Shown here: positions 34,934 to 43,034 of the stretch, one piece after another
How positions within the stretch are numbered: position 1 is the stretch's first letter
Layout of the letters: the number at the start of each line of letters is the position of its first letter
From: DASVNK01 sp036383895
GTDB lineage: Bacteria; Verrucomicrobiota; Verrucomicrobiia; Limisphaerales; SXQI01
Assembly: GCA_036383895.1 (NCBI GenBank)
Contig: DASVNK010000024.1
Span: forward strand, 22,549 to 86,548
DNA length: 64,000 bases
Reading direction: 5' to 3'
Notes under the pieces: generated by a model
What the model saw: the letters and a program-made list of their open reading frames with translations, nothing else
What the model was told of the DNA's origin: nothing
The model's database searches: none
Position numbers and translations under genes: made by a program

Positions 34934-34967
34934 AAACGAATCTGTCTTGCCTGTGATTTGTTAGCGT

Positions 34968-35600
34968 ATGGGTAAATTAATTTTGTGCGTGGGTGCCTTG
35001 CTGGCGCTCTCTGTGAGTCGGGTTGGTGCCGTGCCTGTGACGGTGCAAGAGCTTTCGGTTTCGCCGGCGCAGGTGGCGTATATCAATGTGACCGGATTCT
35101 ATTCGGGCGGAGCCTACGCCGGGATTGTGAATTTGAAGGTGAATGGGGTGGAGACGGACGGTTTTTGCATTGATCCATTCCATTTCTCGAGCCGTTCATC
35201 GATGCAATATGAAATGGTGAACCTGGCGGATGCGCCGAAGGCTTACCTGCCGACGTTCAACGGGGACATGGGCGAGCTGAAGGCGGCACAGATCAGCAAG
35301 CTTTGGGGAATGGCTTTCTCGGCGACGATGACAGCGTCGCAGGCGGCTGCGATGCAAATTGCGATTTGGGAGATTGTGGCGGGTGATTTGTTTTCGGTAA
35401 GCGGAAATGACTTCGGGGCTTCGGTGCTGCTTGGGAAATTGGCGACATACTCCGGCCCGGCGGCGAACCTGGTTGGGCTGACTGGCCCGGGACAGGATTA
35501 TGTGATCGCGAGCGTGCCAGATGGCGGAGCGACGGCGTTGCTGTTTCTGATTGGTTTTGGGGCGATGTCGGCTGCGAAAACATTTGTGCGCCGGAAATAG
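34968..35600 (+). CDS. VPDSG-CTERM sorting-domain surface protein
   Basis: A 210-residue protein with an N-terminal signal peptide (MGKLILCVGALLALSVSRVG, cleavage near GA) and a C-terminal sorting signal at about residue 183: VPDGGATALLFLIGFGAMSA followed by a basic KTFVRRK end. This tripartite tail (VPDSG motif, membrane helix, basic end) is processed by an exosortase that cleaves near the motif. The mature part has ITVSPAQVAYINV-like beta strands and NGVETDGFCIDPFH, a pattern shared by secreted PEP-CTERM proteins of unknown role. The expression signal is the sigma-54 promoter upstream. Likely a secreted matrix or surface protein released during biofilm formation; this is inference. A strong terminator follows. 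Confidence 0.9.
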   Translation: MGKLILCVGALLALSVSRVGAVPVTVQELSVSPAQVAYINVTGFYSGGAYAGIVNLKVNGVETDGFCIDPFHFSSRSSMQYEMVNLADAPKAYLPTFNGDMGELKAAQISKLWGMAFSATMTASQAAAMQIAIWEIVAGDLFSVSGNDFGASVLLGKLATYSGPAANLVGLTGPGQDYVIASVPDGGATALLFLIGFGAMSAAKTFVRRK

Positions 35601-35626
35601 CCTCGCGCTGATTTAGATTTGCAGAA

Positions 35627-35663
35627 GGCCGAGGCAAGATTTTGCCTCGGCCTTTCTTTTTTG
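35627..35663 (+). terminator. Intrinsic terminator
   Basis: GGCCGAGGCAA and TTGCCTCGGCC form an 11-bp perfect stem with a GATT loop, followed by TTTCTTTTTT. It ends the VPDSG-CTERM gene and separates it from the reductase gene that starts at 35679. Confidence 0.9.
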
Positions 35664-35678
35664 TTACGAAGGTTCCGC

Positions 35679-37064
35679 ATGTTTGAGTACGACGTGGCGG
35701 TGATTGGGGGAGGGAGTGGCGGTTACGCGGCGGCGAGGACGTGCGCGGCGGGCGGCTTGAAGACGGTGGTGCTTGAGGGCGGGGAAAAGGTCGGTGGGTT
35801 GTGCATCTTGCGCGGGTGCATGCCGACGAAGGCGCTGTTGTATTCGGCAGAGGTGTTGCACACGGTGAAAAATAGCGCGCCGGTGGGGGTGCGGGCGTGC
35901 GATGTTTCGTTTGATATTAAGGAGATTGTTGCGAGGAAGGATCGGCTGATTCAGGAATTCGCGGATTACCGGCAATCGCAGTTGGAGAGCAAACGGTTTA
36001 ATTTTGTTCGGGCGAATGCGACATTCAAAGACGCAAATACGTTGGCGCTTTCAAATGGGGAACAAGTTCGGGCGAAGAATTTTGTGATTGCGACGGGATC
36101 GGTGCATGCGCGCGCGCCGATGCCGTCGCTGGAGGAGGTGGGATACATCACGAGCGACGAGGCGATCGGGCTGGAGAAGTTGCCGAAGTCGATGATTGTG
36201 CTGGGCGGCGGAGCGGTGGCGGTGGAGTTCGCGCAGTTCTTTTGTCGATTGGGTGTGCGCGTGACGTTGATCCAACGGTCGGAGCACATCTTGAAGGAGG
36301 AAGACACGGACGTCGCGAAAGTGGTGGAGGACGTTTTTCGGAAAGAAGGGATGACGATTTTTACGGGAACGAATTTGAAGGCAGCGTGGACTGAGGGTGG
36401 ACTGAAGGGCGTTTCGTTTGAGCATCAGGGGCAAACGGTGCGCGTGGCGGCGGAAGAGATTTTATTCGCACTGGGGCGCGTGCCGAATACGGCGAATTTG
36501 AAGTTGGAAAATGCGGGGGTGCAACTTTCCTTGGGACGATTCCTGGTGAATTCGGAGATGCAGACGAATGTGCCGCATATTTATGCAGCGGGCGATTGCA
36601 CGGGGTTGCATGAGATTGTGCATATCGCGATTCAGCAGGGGGAGATTGCAGCGCAGAACATTATCAATCCGAAGGATCGGAAGTGTATTGATTATCGCTT
36701 GCTGACGAGTGTGGTGTTTACGGATCCGCAGGTGGGGCGCGTGGGGTTGACGGAGAAGGCGGCGCAGTTCGAGAAGATTCCGCACATTGTGGCGAGTTAT
36801 CCGTTCGCGGATCATGGGAAGAGCATGCTGATGTGCGCGACGGATGGGTTCGTGAAGTTGATTGCGGACCCGAAGAGCGGCGAAATTTTAGGTGGGTGTT
36901 GCGTGGGGCCGCACGGCGGAGAGTTGATTCATGAGATCATTGCGGCGATGTACCAGCGGATGACGGTGCGCGAGCTGGCGATGATGCCGCATTATCATCC
37001 GACGCTGGCGGAGATATGGACTTATCCGGCAGAGGAGTTGGCGGATAAAGTAGCTGCCGCGTGA
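35679..37064 (+). CDS. Dihydrolipoyl dehydrogenase-like flavin disulfide reductase
   Basis: A 461-residue protein from an ATG at 35679 (MFEYDVAVIGGGSGGYAAAR). The FAD-binding GGGSGG loop is followed by the redox pair GLCILRGCMPTKALL, with the CxxxxC disulfide. The NAD-binding half has VLGGGAVAVEFAQFF and the family signature AAGDCTGLHEIVHIA. The C-terminal interface holds the catalytic base in HYHPTLAEIW, as HxxPTxxE. These are class I pyridine nucleotide-disulfide reductases (lipoamide dehydrogenase, mercuric reductase group). No 2-oxoacid dehydrogenase or mercury genes are nearby, so the substrate may be lipoamide, a small thiol or a soluble electron acceptor. No upstream leader is needed; the terminator before it suggests an independent promoter. 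Confidence 0.9.
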   Translation: MFEYDVAVIGGGSGGYAAARTCAAGGLKTVVLEGGEKVGGLCILRGCMPTKALLYSAEVLHTVKNSAPVGVRACDVSFDIKEIVARKDRLIQEFADYRQSQLESKRFNFVRANATFKDANTLALSNGEQVRAKNFVIATGSVHARAPMPSLEEVGYITSDEAIGLEKLPKSMIVLGGGAVAVEFAQFFCRLGVRVTLIQRSEHILKEEDTDVAKVVEDVFRKEGMTIFTGTNLKAAWTEGGLKGVSFEHQGQTVRVAAEEILFALGRVPNTANLKLENAGVQLSLGRFLVNSEMQTNVPHIYAAGDCTGLHEIVHIAIQQGEIAAQNIINPKDRKCIDYRLLTSVVFTDPQVGRVGLTEKAAQFEKIPHIVASYPFADHGKSMLMCATDGFVKLIADPKSGEILGGCCVGPHGGELIHEIIAAMYQRMTVRELAMMPHYHPTLAEIWTYPAEELADKVAAA

Positions 37065-37065
37065 T

Positions 37066-37380
37066 CTATTGCTGCGGAGATGGAGTTGGCTGCGGTGGTG
37101 TGGGAACTGGTGGCTGGCCACTGGCGCTGGGGAGAGCGGTGTTGGTTTGGGAATGACCGGTTTGCCTCTTACTCGCTGCGCCGGATTCGGGGATGGTGCC
37201 GTATTTACCCTGGCCACTGGACGTTCCATCGAAGCCGGGCCCGGCACCGCCTGCGCCGGCCATGCTGCCGCCGCCCTGGTCGGTGTTGGATTGGGTTTGG
37301 TCCCCAGTGCCACCGCTGCATCCGATGAAGATGAGGGCTGCTGTCCCGATTGCTGAAATTCCCGCAAAGACCTTCTTCAT
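37066..37380 (-). CDS. Small lipoprotein, Gly/Ser/Pro-rich
   Basis: A 104-residue protein from an ATG at 37380. The signal ends in a lipobox: AALIFIGCSGG, with Cys at residue 21. The mature part is low-complexity: TGDQTQSNTDQGGGSMAGAG, then PGFDGTSSGQGKYGTIPESG, and a Pro-rich tail TPPQPTPSPQQ. It is probably a disordered lipoprotein of the outer or inner membrane with no known domain. It ends 1 bp from the reductase stop, convergent. A longer open frame upstream runs antisense within hisA and is not coding. Upstream there is no clear Shine-Dalgarno; the hisA stop is 64 bp upstream on the same strand. Confidence 0.7.
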   Translation of the reverse strand: MKKVFAGISAIGTAALIFIGCSGGTGDQTQSNTDQGGGSMAGAGGAGPGFDGTSSGQGKYGTIPESGAASKRQTGHSQTNTALPSASGQPPVPTPPQPTPSPQQ

Positions 37381-37444
37381 ATTGCATAGGTCGCTTGGGG
37401 CGGCGCTTCTCTCAAGGCGGGCAGATTCCGGTTTGGGAGTCGGG

Positions 37445-38221
37445 TCAAACCGCAGCGGAGGATTGCTGGCGGAGAGAATTGTTAAAGTGGACACACTCGC
37501 GGTAGGTGACGCCGGTGCCGCCGAAAATATCGAGGGCGGAGCCGATGGTGAGGTCGATGCGATTGCGGCTGAGGTCGGTGACCGACTTGAGGTCTTCGAG
37601 CGAACGCGCTCCGCCGGCATAGGTGGTGGGGATGCCGGACCAACGGGCGAGTTTTTCGACGAGTTCTTGGTCGATGCCGTGGCAGAGGCCTTCGACATCG
37701 ACGGCATGGATGAGGAACTCGTCGCAATGATCGGCGAATTGGGCGAGCGTTTCGGCGCTGAGAGTGACGTTGGTGAACTTTTGCCAACGGTCCGTGACGA
37801 CGAAGTATTCGCCGTCGCGTTTGCGGCAGCTTAGGTCGATGACGAGGCGTTGCTTGCCGATCGAGGCGACGAGGTCCTTGAGGCGATCCCATTCGATGCG
37901 GCCATCGCGGAAGATCCAGGAGGTGACGATGACGTGGGAGGCGCCGGCGTCCAGGTATTTGGTGGCATTATCGAGGTTGACGCCGCCGCCGAGTTGGAGG
38001 CCGCCGGGGTAGGCGCGGAGTGCCTCCACGGCGGGTTGCTCATTGCCGGCACCGAGCATGATGATGTGCCCGCCGCGCAAGTTGTCGCGCCGGTAAAGTT
38101 CGGCGAACCAGCTGGCGGGCTTTTCGGAAACAAAATTTGTGCGCAGCGCTTCGGTATCGAGGCTTCCGCCGACGATTTGTTTCACGCGACCTTCGTGGAG
38201 GTCGATGCAGGGTCGAAACAT
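37445..38221 (-). CDS. hisA: HisA, phosphoribosylformimino-AICAR-phosphate isomerase (eukaryote-type)
   Basis: A 258-residue protein from an ATG at 38221 (MFRPCIDLHEGRVKQIVGGS). The TIM-barrel marks are IIMLGAGNEQ, LQLGGGVNLDNATKYLDAGA, LVIDLSCRKRDGEYFV, FLIHAVDVEGLCHGID and TYAGGARSLEDLKSVT. The isomerase opens the ribose ring in the fourth histidine step. The sequence resembles yeast HIS6 more than the short bacterial HisA (for example the DLHEGRVKQIVGGS start and the DLSCRKR insert), as seen in some Verrucomicrobia. No other his gene is in the window. A long open frame continues upstream to 39244, but this runs through repeat island III and is not coding. Confidence 0.92.
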   Translation of the reverse strand: MFRPCIDLHEGRVKQIVGGSLDTEALRTNFVSEKPASWFAELYRRDNLRGGHIIMLGAGNEQPAVEALRAYPGGLQLGGGVNLDNATKYLDAGASHVIVTSWIFRDGRIEWDRLKDLVASIGKQRLVIDLSCRKRDGEYFVVTDRWQKFTNVTLSAETLAQFADHCDEFLIHAVDVEGLCHGIDQELVEKLARWSGIPTTYAGGARSLEDLKSVTDLSRNRIDLTIGSALDIFGGTGVTYRECVHFNNSLRQQSSAAV

Positions 38222-38663
38222 CCGGGGCTGAAGATAGGGAAGAATGAAGCAGCGGACAAATATTGTTCCGGCGAGCGGTCGGCGTAGATGGGAACGGGAC
38301 TGGGCGGGTTTTAGCGGAGTGTTGTTAAGTTGAGGCGACGGAAGTGGGAAGGTGGATTTCGCACGGTGTGATTGGAATCGAACGGAGTTTAGAACGGCGA
38401 TTAGGCGAGGGGAGTCGTTAACGTTATCTGCAACTTTCAAGGGGAGCAGGAGCTGCAATAATCCTCGTAAGAATCTAATGACAAAAGGTTTAAATACGGT
38501 TTTTGCGTTAAAGTTATCTGCAACTATCTGCAATTTACCTGCAACTTTTGTAGACTGCGGCCGGAGCTCAGCGCGCAATCGGACTGCGCGAGACTCGGAA
38601 AAGAAACCACGAATGGACACGAATTCACACGAATAAAAGCAGAATTGCGGCAGGGTGAATATC

Positions 38664-38767
38664 GACTTACAAAAAATTTCAAGTTGGCGATACAGAGCGA
38701 AAAAGTGCGGTACAATAGGGTCGGAAATGGGGTCGCGGATAGCGATACAATCGACGTAAGTTTTTCG
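38664..38767. repeat. Type-1 dispersed repeat, copy A
   Basis: Starts GACTTACAAAAAATTTCAAG, contains GCGGTACAATAGGGTCGG and GCGATACAAT, and ends with GTAAGTTTTTCGG. The first 89 bp are identical to the copy at 38868-38969, which begins 204 bp further on. Each is followed by an array of CACGAAT words. A diverged copy is at 8228. Confidence 0.9.
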
Positions 38768-38867
38768 GGAAACCACGAATTCACACGAATAAACACGAAT
38801 AGGGAGCATGGGGCTGAGGGCATGATCAGAGGTCGGATTGGGCGGTCTGCCCAGGGGTGCTGTTTGC

Positions 38868-38969
38868 GACTTACAAAAAATTTCAAGTTGGCGATACAGA
38901 GCGAAAAAGTGCGGTACAATAGGGTCGGAAATGGGGTCGCGGATAGCGATACAATTTGCATAAGTTTTG
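38868..38969. repeat. Type-1 dispersed repeat, copy B
   Basis: Identical to copy A over its first 89 bp, then TTGCATAAGTTTTGCGG. The perfect identity over this length suggests recent duplication of the combined unit of repeat plus CACGAAT array. Confidence 0.9.
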
Positions 38970-39139
38970 CGGGGAAACCACGAATTAACACGAATGCACA
39001 CGAATTCGAGTCGGCTAGAGTTGGCTATTGCAGGTACATGCGAAGGAAATCTCGCGCGGGAGGTTTTTGACGGGAAACTAGAAAATTCCGGTAAATTCTG
39101 GAATGACGCGGGTTTGGTGAGGGCCGTTGGCGATAAATA

Positions 39140-39380
39140 GCGATAAATGGGAACGCCTGCCGTGATGGCAGCAGGTGCGCTTTGGCAGTGGGCCGCCTCA
39201 AGGTGGGAGCAGAACAGCAGGACCTGGACGCAAGGGCGCTTCATAACGTCTCGGCCAGCGAAGGGACAGAGCGGGTACGCGGTGGTGCGTACTGGTGCTT
39301 TCGGGGGTGATTAGACGTTCGCTGAACGGCAGCGAGGTTCTAGTCAGCCACGGTCGCCTTCAAAGGCTGTTGCGATTAAA
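39140..39380 (+). ncRNA. Candidate structured RNA, copy 3 (diverged)
   Basis: Aligns with copies 1 and 2 by TTCATAACG at about 39240-39248, H1, H2 and the CAGCCACGG segment, though most paired bases differ. H1 is GTACGC (39275-39280) with GCGTAC (39287-39292). H2 has an outer stem GATTAGA with TCTAGTC and an inner stem TTCGCTG with CAGCGAG around AACGG. Base changes relative to copies 1 and 2 are compensated, which supports a conserved RNA fold. The long hairpin TTGCGATTAAACCC/GGGTTTGATCGCAA (39368-39403) lies at the 3' end. Confidence 0.55.
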
Positions 39381-39403
39381 CCCTGAAGCGGGTTTGATCG
39401 CAA
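39368..39403 (+). terminator. Strong hairpin followed by T-rich tract
   Basis: TTGCGATTAAACCC pairs with GGGTTTGATCGCAA (14 pairs, one G-U) around TGAAGC. It is followed by GTTTTGAGTTTTGAGTTTTT, so it may end the candidate RNA. The tract is interrupted by G and A and termination is therefore uncertain. Confidence 0.5.
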
Positions 39404-39474
39404 GTTTTGAGTTTTGAGTTTTTAATTTTTAGTTCGGGGGGGTGGGGCAAGCAGTTCTCGTCGCGGGAAGCGGA

Positions 39475-39538
39475 AAGTTACCTTCTTACGGACTGACCCC
39501 TTTTCTAAGTTACCTTCTTACGGACTGACCCCTTTTCT
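39475..39538. repeat. 32-bp tandem repeat, two units
   Basis: Two exact units of 32 bp, each with TTACCTTCTTACGGACTGAC and CCCTTTTCT. A degenerate CTGACCCCTTTTCC continues after the second. The AAAAGGGGTCAG reverse strand word is a frequent end of REP-like or IS200-like elements in several phyla. Confidence 0.85.
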
Positions 39539-39619
39539 GACCCCTTTTCCCCCTTTTCCGTTTTCCTCATGGGGTAGGTAATGCTGTGAGGCTGCCTAGC
39601 GTTCTGATACGGTCGGGTC

Positions 39620-40087
39620 ATGCTTTGCGAGATGTGCAAGGAGCGGGAGGCGATGGTGCATCTGAGGACGACGAGTGCGGAGATTGAGGTGGAGGAAGGC
39701 GTTGATCCGGAGAGTGTGGATGTTGAGGCGCTCATGAAGGAGGCGGTGGGGAGCGAGCGGCATTTTTGTGAGGAGTGCGCGGATAAATTTTTCGCGAGCG
39801 CGCCGGGGATGAATTCGACGCGTAGTCTGATTTGTTTTTCGGATGCGTATCGGAGGAGGCTGTTGGACAAGGTGGAGGCGGAGGTGCCGGAGGCGTTTTA
39901 CGAGGGAGAAGATCCGAATCGGATGCGGGAGGTTAGCGAGAAGGAGATGGAGTTTTTGAGGAGGGAATTGGAACGGGAAGGGCTCCCGGTGGAAGGGGAC
40001 GCGTTTTTGATGTTGTGGGCGAATTTGTTTTGCGGGGCGGAGTTTTATGAGCGGCGGGATAGGTTTAGCTCAGGAGAGAGGGATTGA
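39620..40087 (+). CDS. McsA-like zinc-ribbon protein
   Basis: A 155-residue protein. The N-terminus MLCEMCKEREAMVHLRTTSA and the later RHFCEECADKFFASAPG make two CxxC pairs, as in the zinc ribbon at the start of McsA proteins and similar UvrB/UvrC-motif proteins. The rest is acidic and helix-rich, with RLLDKVEAEVPEAFYEGEDP, SEKEMEFLRRELEREGLPV and a hydrophobic end (AFLMLWANLFCGAEFYERRD). McsA partners the McsB arginine kinase in Firmicutes, but no kinase gene is seen here and this protein lacks the clear C-terminal UVR motif. Role unknown. It starts 82 bp after the tandem repeat. Confidence 0.75.
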   Translation: MLCEMCKEREAMVHLRTTSAEIEVEEGVDPESVDVEALMKEAVGSERHFCEECADKFFASAPGMNSTRSLICFSDAYRRRLLDKVEAEVPEAFYEGEDPNRMREVSEKEMEFLRRELEREGLPVEGDAFLMLWANLFCGAEFYERRDRFSSGERD

Positions 40088-40161
40088 GATAGGGCTGCAT
40101 GGACCGAACTTTTTGGGGCATCCTTCTGGACGGCAGAGTAGAATTGCTCTAAAACCGATTT

Positions 40162-40971
40162 ATGCGGGCAATTTGGCGAACTACTTTGTTTTTCGCGATA
40201 GGTTTCGCGACTGGCACTATTAAATCTTTCTCAGATCTCCCGCCTCCTTACCTCATCCAAGCGACCGTCACGGTAGAGAATCATCAGTTGGGAATTTCCG
40301 CACGGCCAGCAGGCACGTTGACATTCGTTCAGAGCAACGGCTGGTGGGATGTTGAAATCGTTCTTCCCAGCGCGAAAGCAGGGGAGGCTAAGGTGTCCAC
40401 CTGCAGAAAGATTTCCAATGGGACGCAAAGTTACATTCGGTTTAACACAGAGAATCGCGACGAAATTTCGCGGACACCGGCCGTTAACTGTGTGGTAAAA
40501 CACCCAGCCGATTCGGTTCTTTACGATGCCTGGGCGAGTCTCTCCGCGCGTGCGGAACTGCCCGTTGTTGATACGAAGCTCATACGGCGTAATCTCGATC
40601 TACCAGGGTGCTTCATTCAGTTGGTCGATGCTCCAGAGAATGAGGCACTGTATAAACTCAAGTTTTTGGATGAGGCGAAAACATTCATCTCATTTCTGCA
40701 GGTTACTAATCGTGGATTTGGGCTGGATACTCAGGTCAAAGGAAATGGTAAGCTCGAACCTCAAATTGCTAAACTGCGAGGACCTTTCTTAGAATATGAA
40801 CTGGAGGTGTTAGCTACGACAAATATTGGAAGCTGGACGTTTCCTACACTCGTTGAGACGCGGCGATATGGATTCCGCTGGTCGAACGAGGGAACGCAGC
40901 CGATATTAATAAAACGTACGCAAATTAGAGTCGAGCGCGTTATTTTCCCCGGAGGAATTGCGCGGTGTTGA
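40162..40971 (+). CDS. Secreted protein of unknown function
   Basis: A 269-residue protein with a possible signal or membrane segment at its start (MRAIWRTTLFFAIGFATGTI). The remainder is beta-rich: LIQATVTVENHQLGISARPA, SNGWWDVEIVLPSAK, VVKHPADSVLYDAWASLSAR, LEYELEVLATTNIGSW. The general layout (a signal segment, then a strand-rich body beginning with a V/F-x-V-x-G-x-V pattern, with a W-DVEI/W-NIRL match) resembles the following gene at 41100. The two may be distant paralogues. No catalytic motif, no Cys pair. It is followed by a 128-bp gap. Confidence 0.62.
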   Translation: MRAIWRTTLFFAIGFATGTIKSFSDLPPPYLIQATVTVENHQLGISARPAGTLTFVQSNGWWDVEIVLPSAKAGEAKVSTCRKISNGTQSYIRFNTENRDEISRTPAVNCVVKHPADSVLYDAWASLSARAELPVVDTKLIRRNLDLPGCFIQLVDAPENEALYKLKFLDEAKTFISFLQVTNRGFGLDTQVKGNGKLEPQIAKLRGPFLEYELEVLATTNIGSWTFPTLVETRRYGFRWSNEGTQPILIKRTQIRVERVIFPGGIARC

Positions 40972-41099
40972 AGCAGCGCGATTACCGCGCCCGGTGCATG
41001 TATACGGCGTGAAGAACGACCAATGGAACTCGGTGATGGATTGACGCTGCTTCGAATCCCAAAGCGCACCGGTGGGTGATCCGCAAATGAAAAGCTAGA

Positions 41100-42035
41100 A
41101 TGGAAATGATGTATCCAGGCAATTCTTTGTTGTTCGCTTCATTAATGATCATCGTCATTCTGCCGGTGCAGGCAGCGGAATTTGAGGTTAACGGCACAGT
41201 CCATCAAAGTAGTCCGCAAACTCCTGGATCCCGGCAGGAGCACAGTTTTCGGGTGAGTGTTGCGGGAGACCGCTGGAACATTCGTTTACTTCCCACCAGT
41301 TATACTCCTGAGGAGAATGGATTTTCGCCGATCATTCCGGATTATTTGGAAGCAGGTAACAACGGAACGAACTTCTTCTCCGTGACTTCGGTGGAGTCGG
41401 GTGCCGACGATCCGAAGCGACCTGGTGCAATAACTTACAGCGCGTTTGCGGTGCGCGGCGAGGGCCGAATTCCTTTTGGCATTGATCCAGTGATTACCGG
41501 AATATGGTGGACGTACGCATCACATCGGTATTTGGAAAAGAAGAAAGTTGGCCGCATTATTGTGCCGGACAGCGCTTTACCTCTGCGACTCGTTGGCATT
41601 CGAATGACGAATGATTTCGAAGTGCCCGCAACCTGGCGATTGAACGATGAGGCACCATTTTTACCGGGTTACATCACGACGAGCAATTACGTGCCGCATT
41701 TTGGAGGCAGGCATACGTTCGAACTTCTTCTGGGTGGGACCACCACAAATTTCGCCCTCGCGGTGCGCGAGTGGAACAACGTCGCCGGCCTGAAGCTGCC
41801 AAAGGTTGCAAAGATCGAATACTATTATCCCATTAGGAAGGGCGACCGCAATAATGGCCCGATTGAGTGGAAACATCGCAGTTCCACGACGATCGCAGCG
41901 AGCGAATTCAAGACGAAGGTTTCGGTCGTTAACTTCGTTCCAGAGCTTCCTCCTCGCTCTTCCGTGATGGACTATAGGAGGCTTTCCCGGTCGCCGCCTG
42001 ATGATCCGAAGAGTGAATTGCGATCTACTTGGTAG
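41100..42035 (+). CDS. Secreted protein of unknown function, possibly paralogous to its upstream neighbour
   Basis: A 311-residue protein with a signal peptide (NSLLFASLMIIVILPVQAAE). The mature part starts FEVNGTVHQSSPQTPGSRQE, has VSVAGDRWNIRLLPTSYTPE, and later LPLRLVGIRMTNDFEVPATW. The pattern of strands and the position of the W-NIRL segment match the WWDVEIVLP segment of the upstream protein. The C-terminal 40 residues (PELPPRSSVMDYRRLSRSPP) are Pro- and Ser-rich and probably disordered. No domain was recognised. A new ATG-led small membrane gene follows at 42079. Confidence 0.65.
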   Translation: MEMMYPGNSLLFASLMIIVILPVQAAEFEVNGTVHQSSPQTPGSRQEHSFRVSVAGDRWNIRLLPTSYTPEENGFSPIIPDYLEAGNNGTNFFSVTSVESGADDPKRPGAITYSAFAVRGEGRIPFGIDPVITGIWWTYASHRYLEKKKVGRIIVPDSALPLRLVGIRMTNDFEVPATWRLNDEAPFLPGYITTSNYVPHFGGRHTFELLLGGTTTNFALAVREWNNVAGLKLPKVAKIEYYYPIRKGDRNNGPIEWKHRSSTTIAASEFKTKVSVVNFVPELPPRSSVMDYRRLSRSPPDDPKSELRSTW

Positions 42036-42078
42036 GATCGTCCGCGAAAAGCGTGACGAGCTTTGAATCTTTTCGGCT

Positions 42079-42485
42079 ATGCACCTTCGACTCTTGCGAC
42101 TGTTTCTTGGGTTCGCCGCGGTGGCGTGGGGTGTTTCGATTGGTGGGGTTTTTATGAGTTGGTCGGCGGCGGCGGGGGCGTTGCAGGGGTTGGGGGCTCA
42201 GCCAATCGCATATGATCGGATGCTGGATTATTGGTTGCGGATGGCGGCGGGTGCCTTTGCGTTGTTGGGTGCTGGTATTTGGTGCTGATGATCTGGCCGC
42301 AGAAGTTTTATGCGGCGATCCCGTGGTTTGGTGGACTGATGTTGGTGGAGGGGTTGAGTTTGCTGGTGCATGGGTTGCGTCTGTCGCTGCCGCCATTTCC
42401 TTTTTATGCGGATACTTCGGCGTGCCTTGTTGGGGGAGCGGCGATTCTTTATTTATCGCGATATTCGAGGCCGGAGTCGACATGA
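42079..42485 (+). pseudogene. Small membrane protein broken by an apparent 1-bp deletion
   Basis: From the ATG at 42079 the frame runs MHLRLLRLFLGFAAVAWGVS and then AAGAFALLGAGIWC, with a stop at 42288. In the next frame the natural continuation reads YLVLMIWPQKFYAAIPWFGG and then LLVHGLRLSLPPFPFYADTS, ending at 42485. Adding one G in GCTGGTATTTGG at about 42271 joins them to one four-helix protein of about 136 residues. The two parts have matching hydrophobic composition, so either the base was lost recently or the sequence has an error. The protein resembles small uncharacterised membrane proteins of Verrucomicrobia. Confidence 0.7.
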
Positions 42486-42674
42486 GTAAGAGCGAGCATT
42501 CGAACAATTTCCCCACGAACCTACGATCGACGATAGTAGCCATCGATCACCAGATCACAGTATTGATTTACCCACATTAGCGCGGTTCAATCACGCGCCC
42601 GCAGCGGAAGACGGCCAGAATGTGCTAACGTTGTTCTCCATTTAACCGATTGCATGTCCATGGAGGCGTATCCT

Positions 42675-42935
42675 ATGAAACAGTTCCTACTCTCAAAACT
42701 GATCGGATGGTTCTTTGCGATTTTAGCCGTGGTGATGATCTTTGTTGCTGGTTGGGTGCTCCAGCTTATCGGCAAGGACAACGGTAGGTGGGAGTCATTC
42801 ACTATGTTTCTGCCCGCAGTGATGCTGTTTCTCAGCGCTCACTTACTTCAGCGTTTTGGGCGCAGAGCCGTTGACATTTACCTGATGAGCGGGCTTTTTC
42901 TGGTCTTTGGACTTGTTGTCTTGTTCATGGGGTAG
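42675..42935 (+). CDS. Small membrane protein of unknown function
   Basis: About 86 residues from the ATG at 42675 (MKQFLLSKLIGWFFAILAVV). Three hydrophobic segments are visible: WFFAILAVVMIFVAGWVLQL, FLPAVMLFLSAHLLQRFG and YLMSGLFLVFGLVVLFMG. The in-frame ATG at 42654 would add seven residues. No charged motif or domain was recognised. The gene is isolated, with a gene-poor gap before (42486-42674, nothing seen) and the XRE gene convergent downstream. Confidence 0.6.
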   Translation: MKQFLLSKLIGWFFAILAVVMIFVAGWVLQLIGKDNGRWESFTMFLPAVMLFLSAHLLQRFGRRAVDIYLMSGLFLVFGLVVLFMG

Positions 42936-43034
42936 AGATGATTCCGCCTAACCTGGGACGCAGCGCACGGCGGGCACAAGGTGCTAATCATTGGGCCACC
43001 GGCTGGGTCAGATTCTGCGAGGGCTACATCGGTT

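Larger units (their letters stand above)
38222..39619. repeat. Repeat island III (gene-free)
   Basis: About 1.4 kb without a convincing gene. In order it holds short direct repeats of TTATCTGCAACT-type sequence (near 38423 and 38515), two near-identical type-1 repeats (38664-38767 and 38868-38969), three CCACGAATTCACACGAAT-type arrays (38606-38637, 38772-38800, 38977-39010), the third candidate structured RNA (39140-39380), a strong hairpin (39368-39403) and a 32-bp tandem repeat (39475-39538). The long minus-strand frame through this region is not conserved in composition. Confidence 0.85.

Noticed and set aside
38600..39010. CACGAAT arrays as a possible CRISPR array
   Set aside because: Unit spacing is about 11 bp with no spacers; this is a known style of simple dispersed repeat in this phylum.
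38222..39244. Long minus-strand frame continuing hisA upstream by about 340 codons
   Set aside because: It runs through type-1 repeats, CACGAAT arrays and the candidate RNA. The ATG at 38221 gives the normal HisA N-terminus.
39505..39870. 121-codon minus-strand frame over the start of the zinc-ribbon gene
   Set aside because: It is opposite the CxxC-containing protein and reaches into the tandem repeat; no protein-like features.
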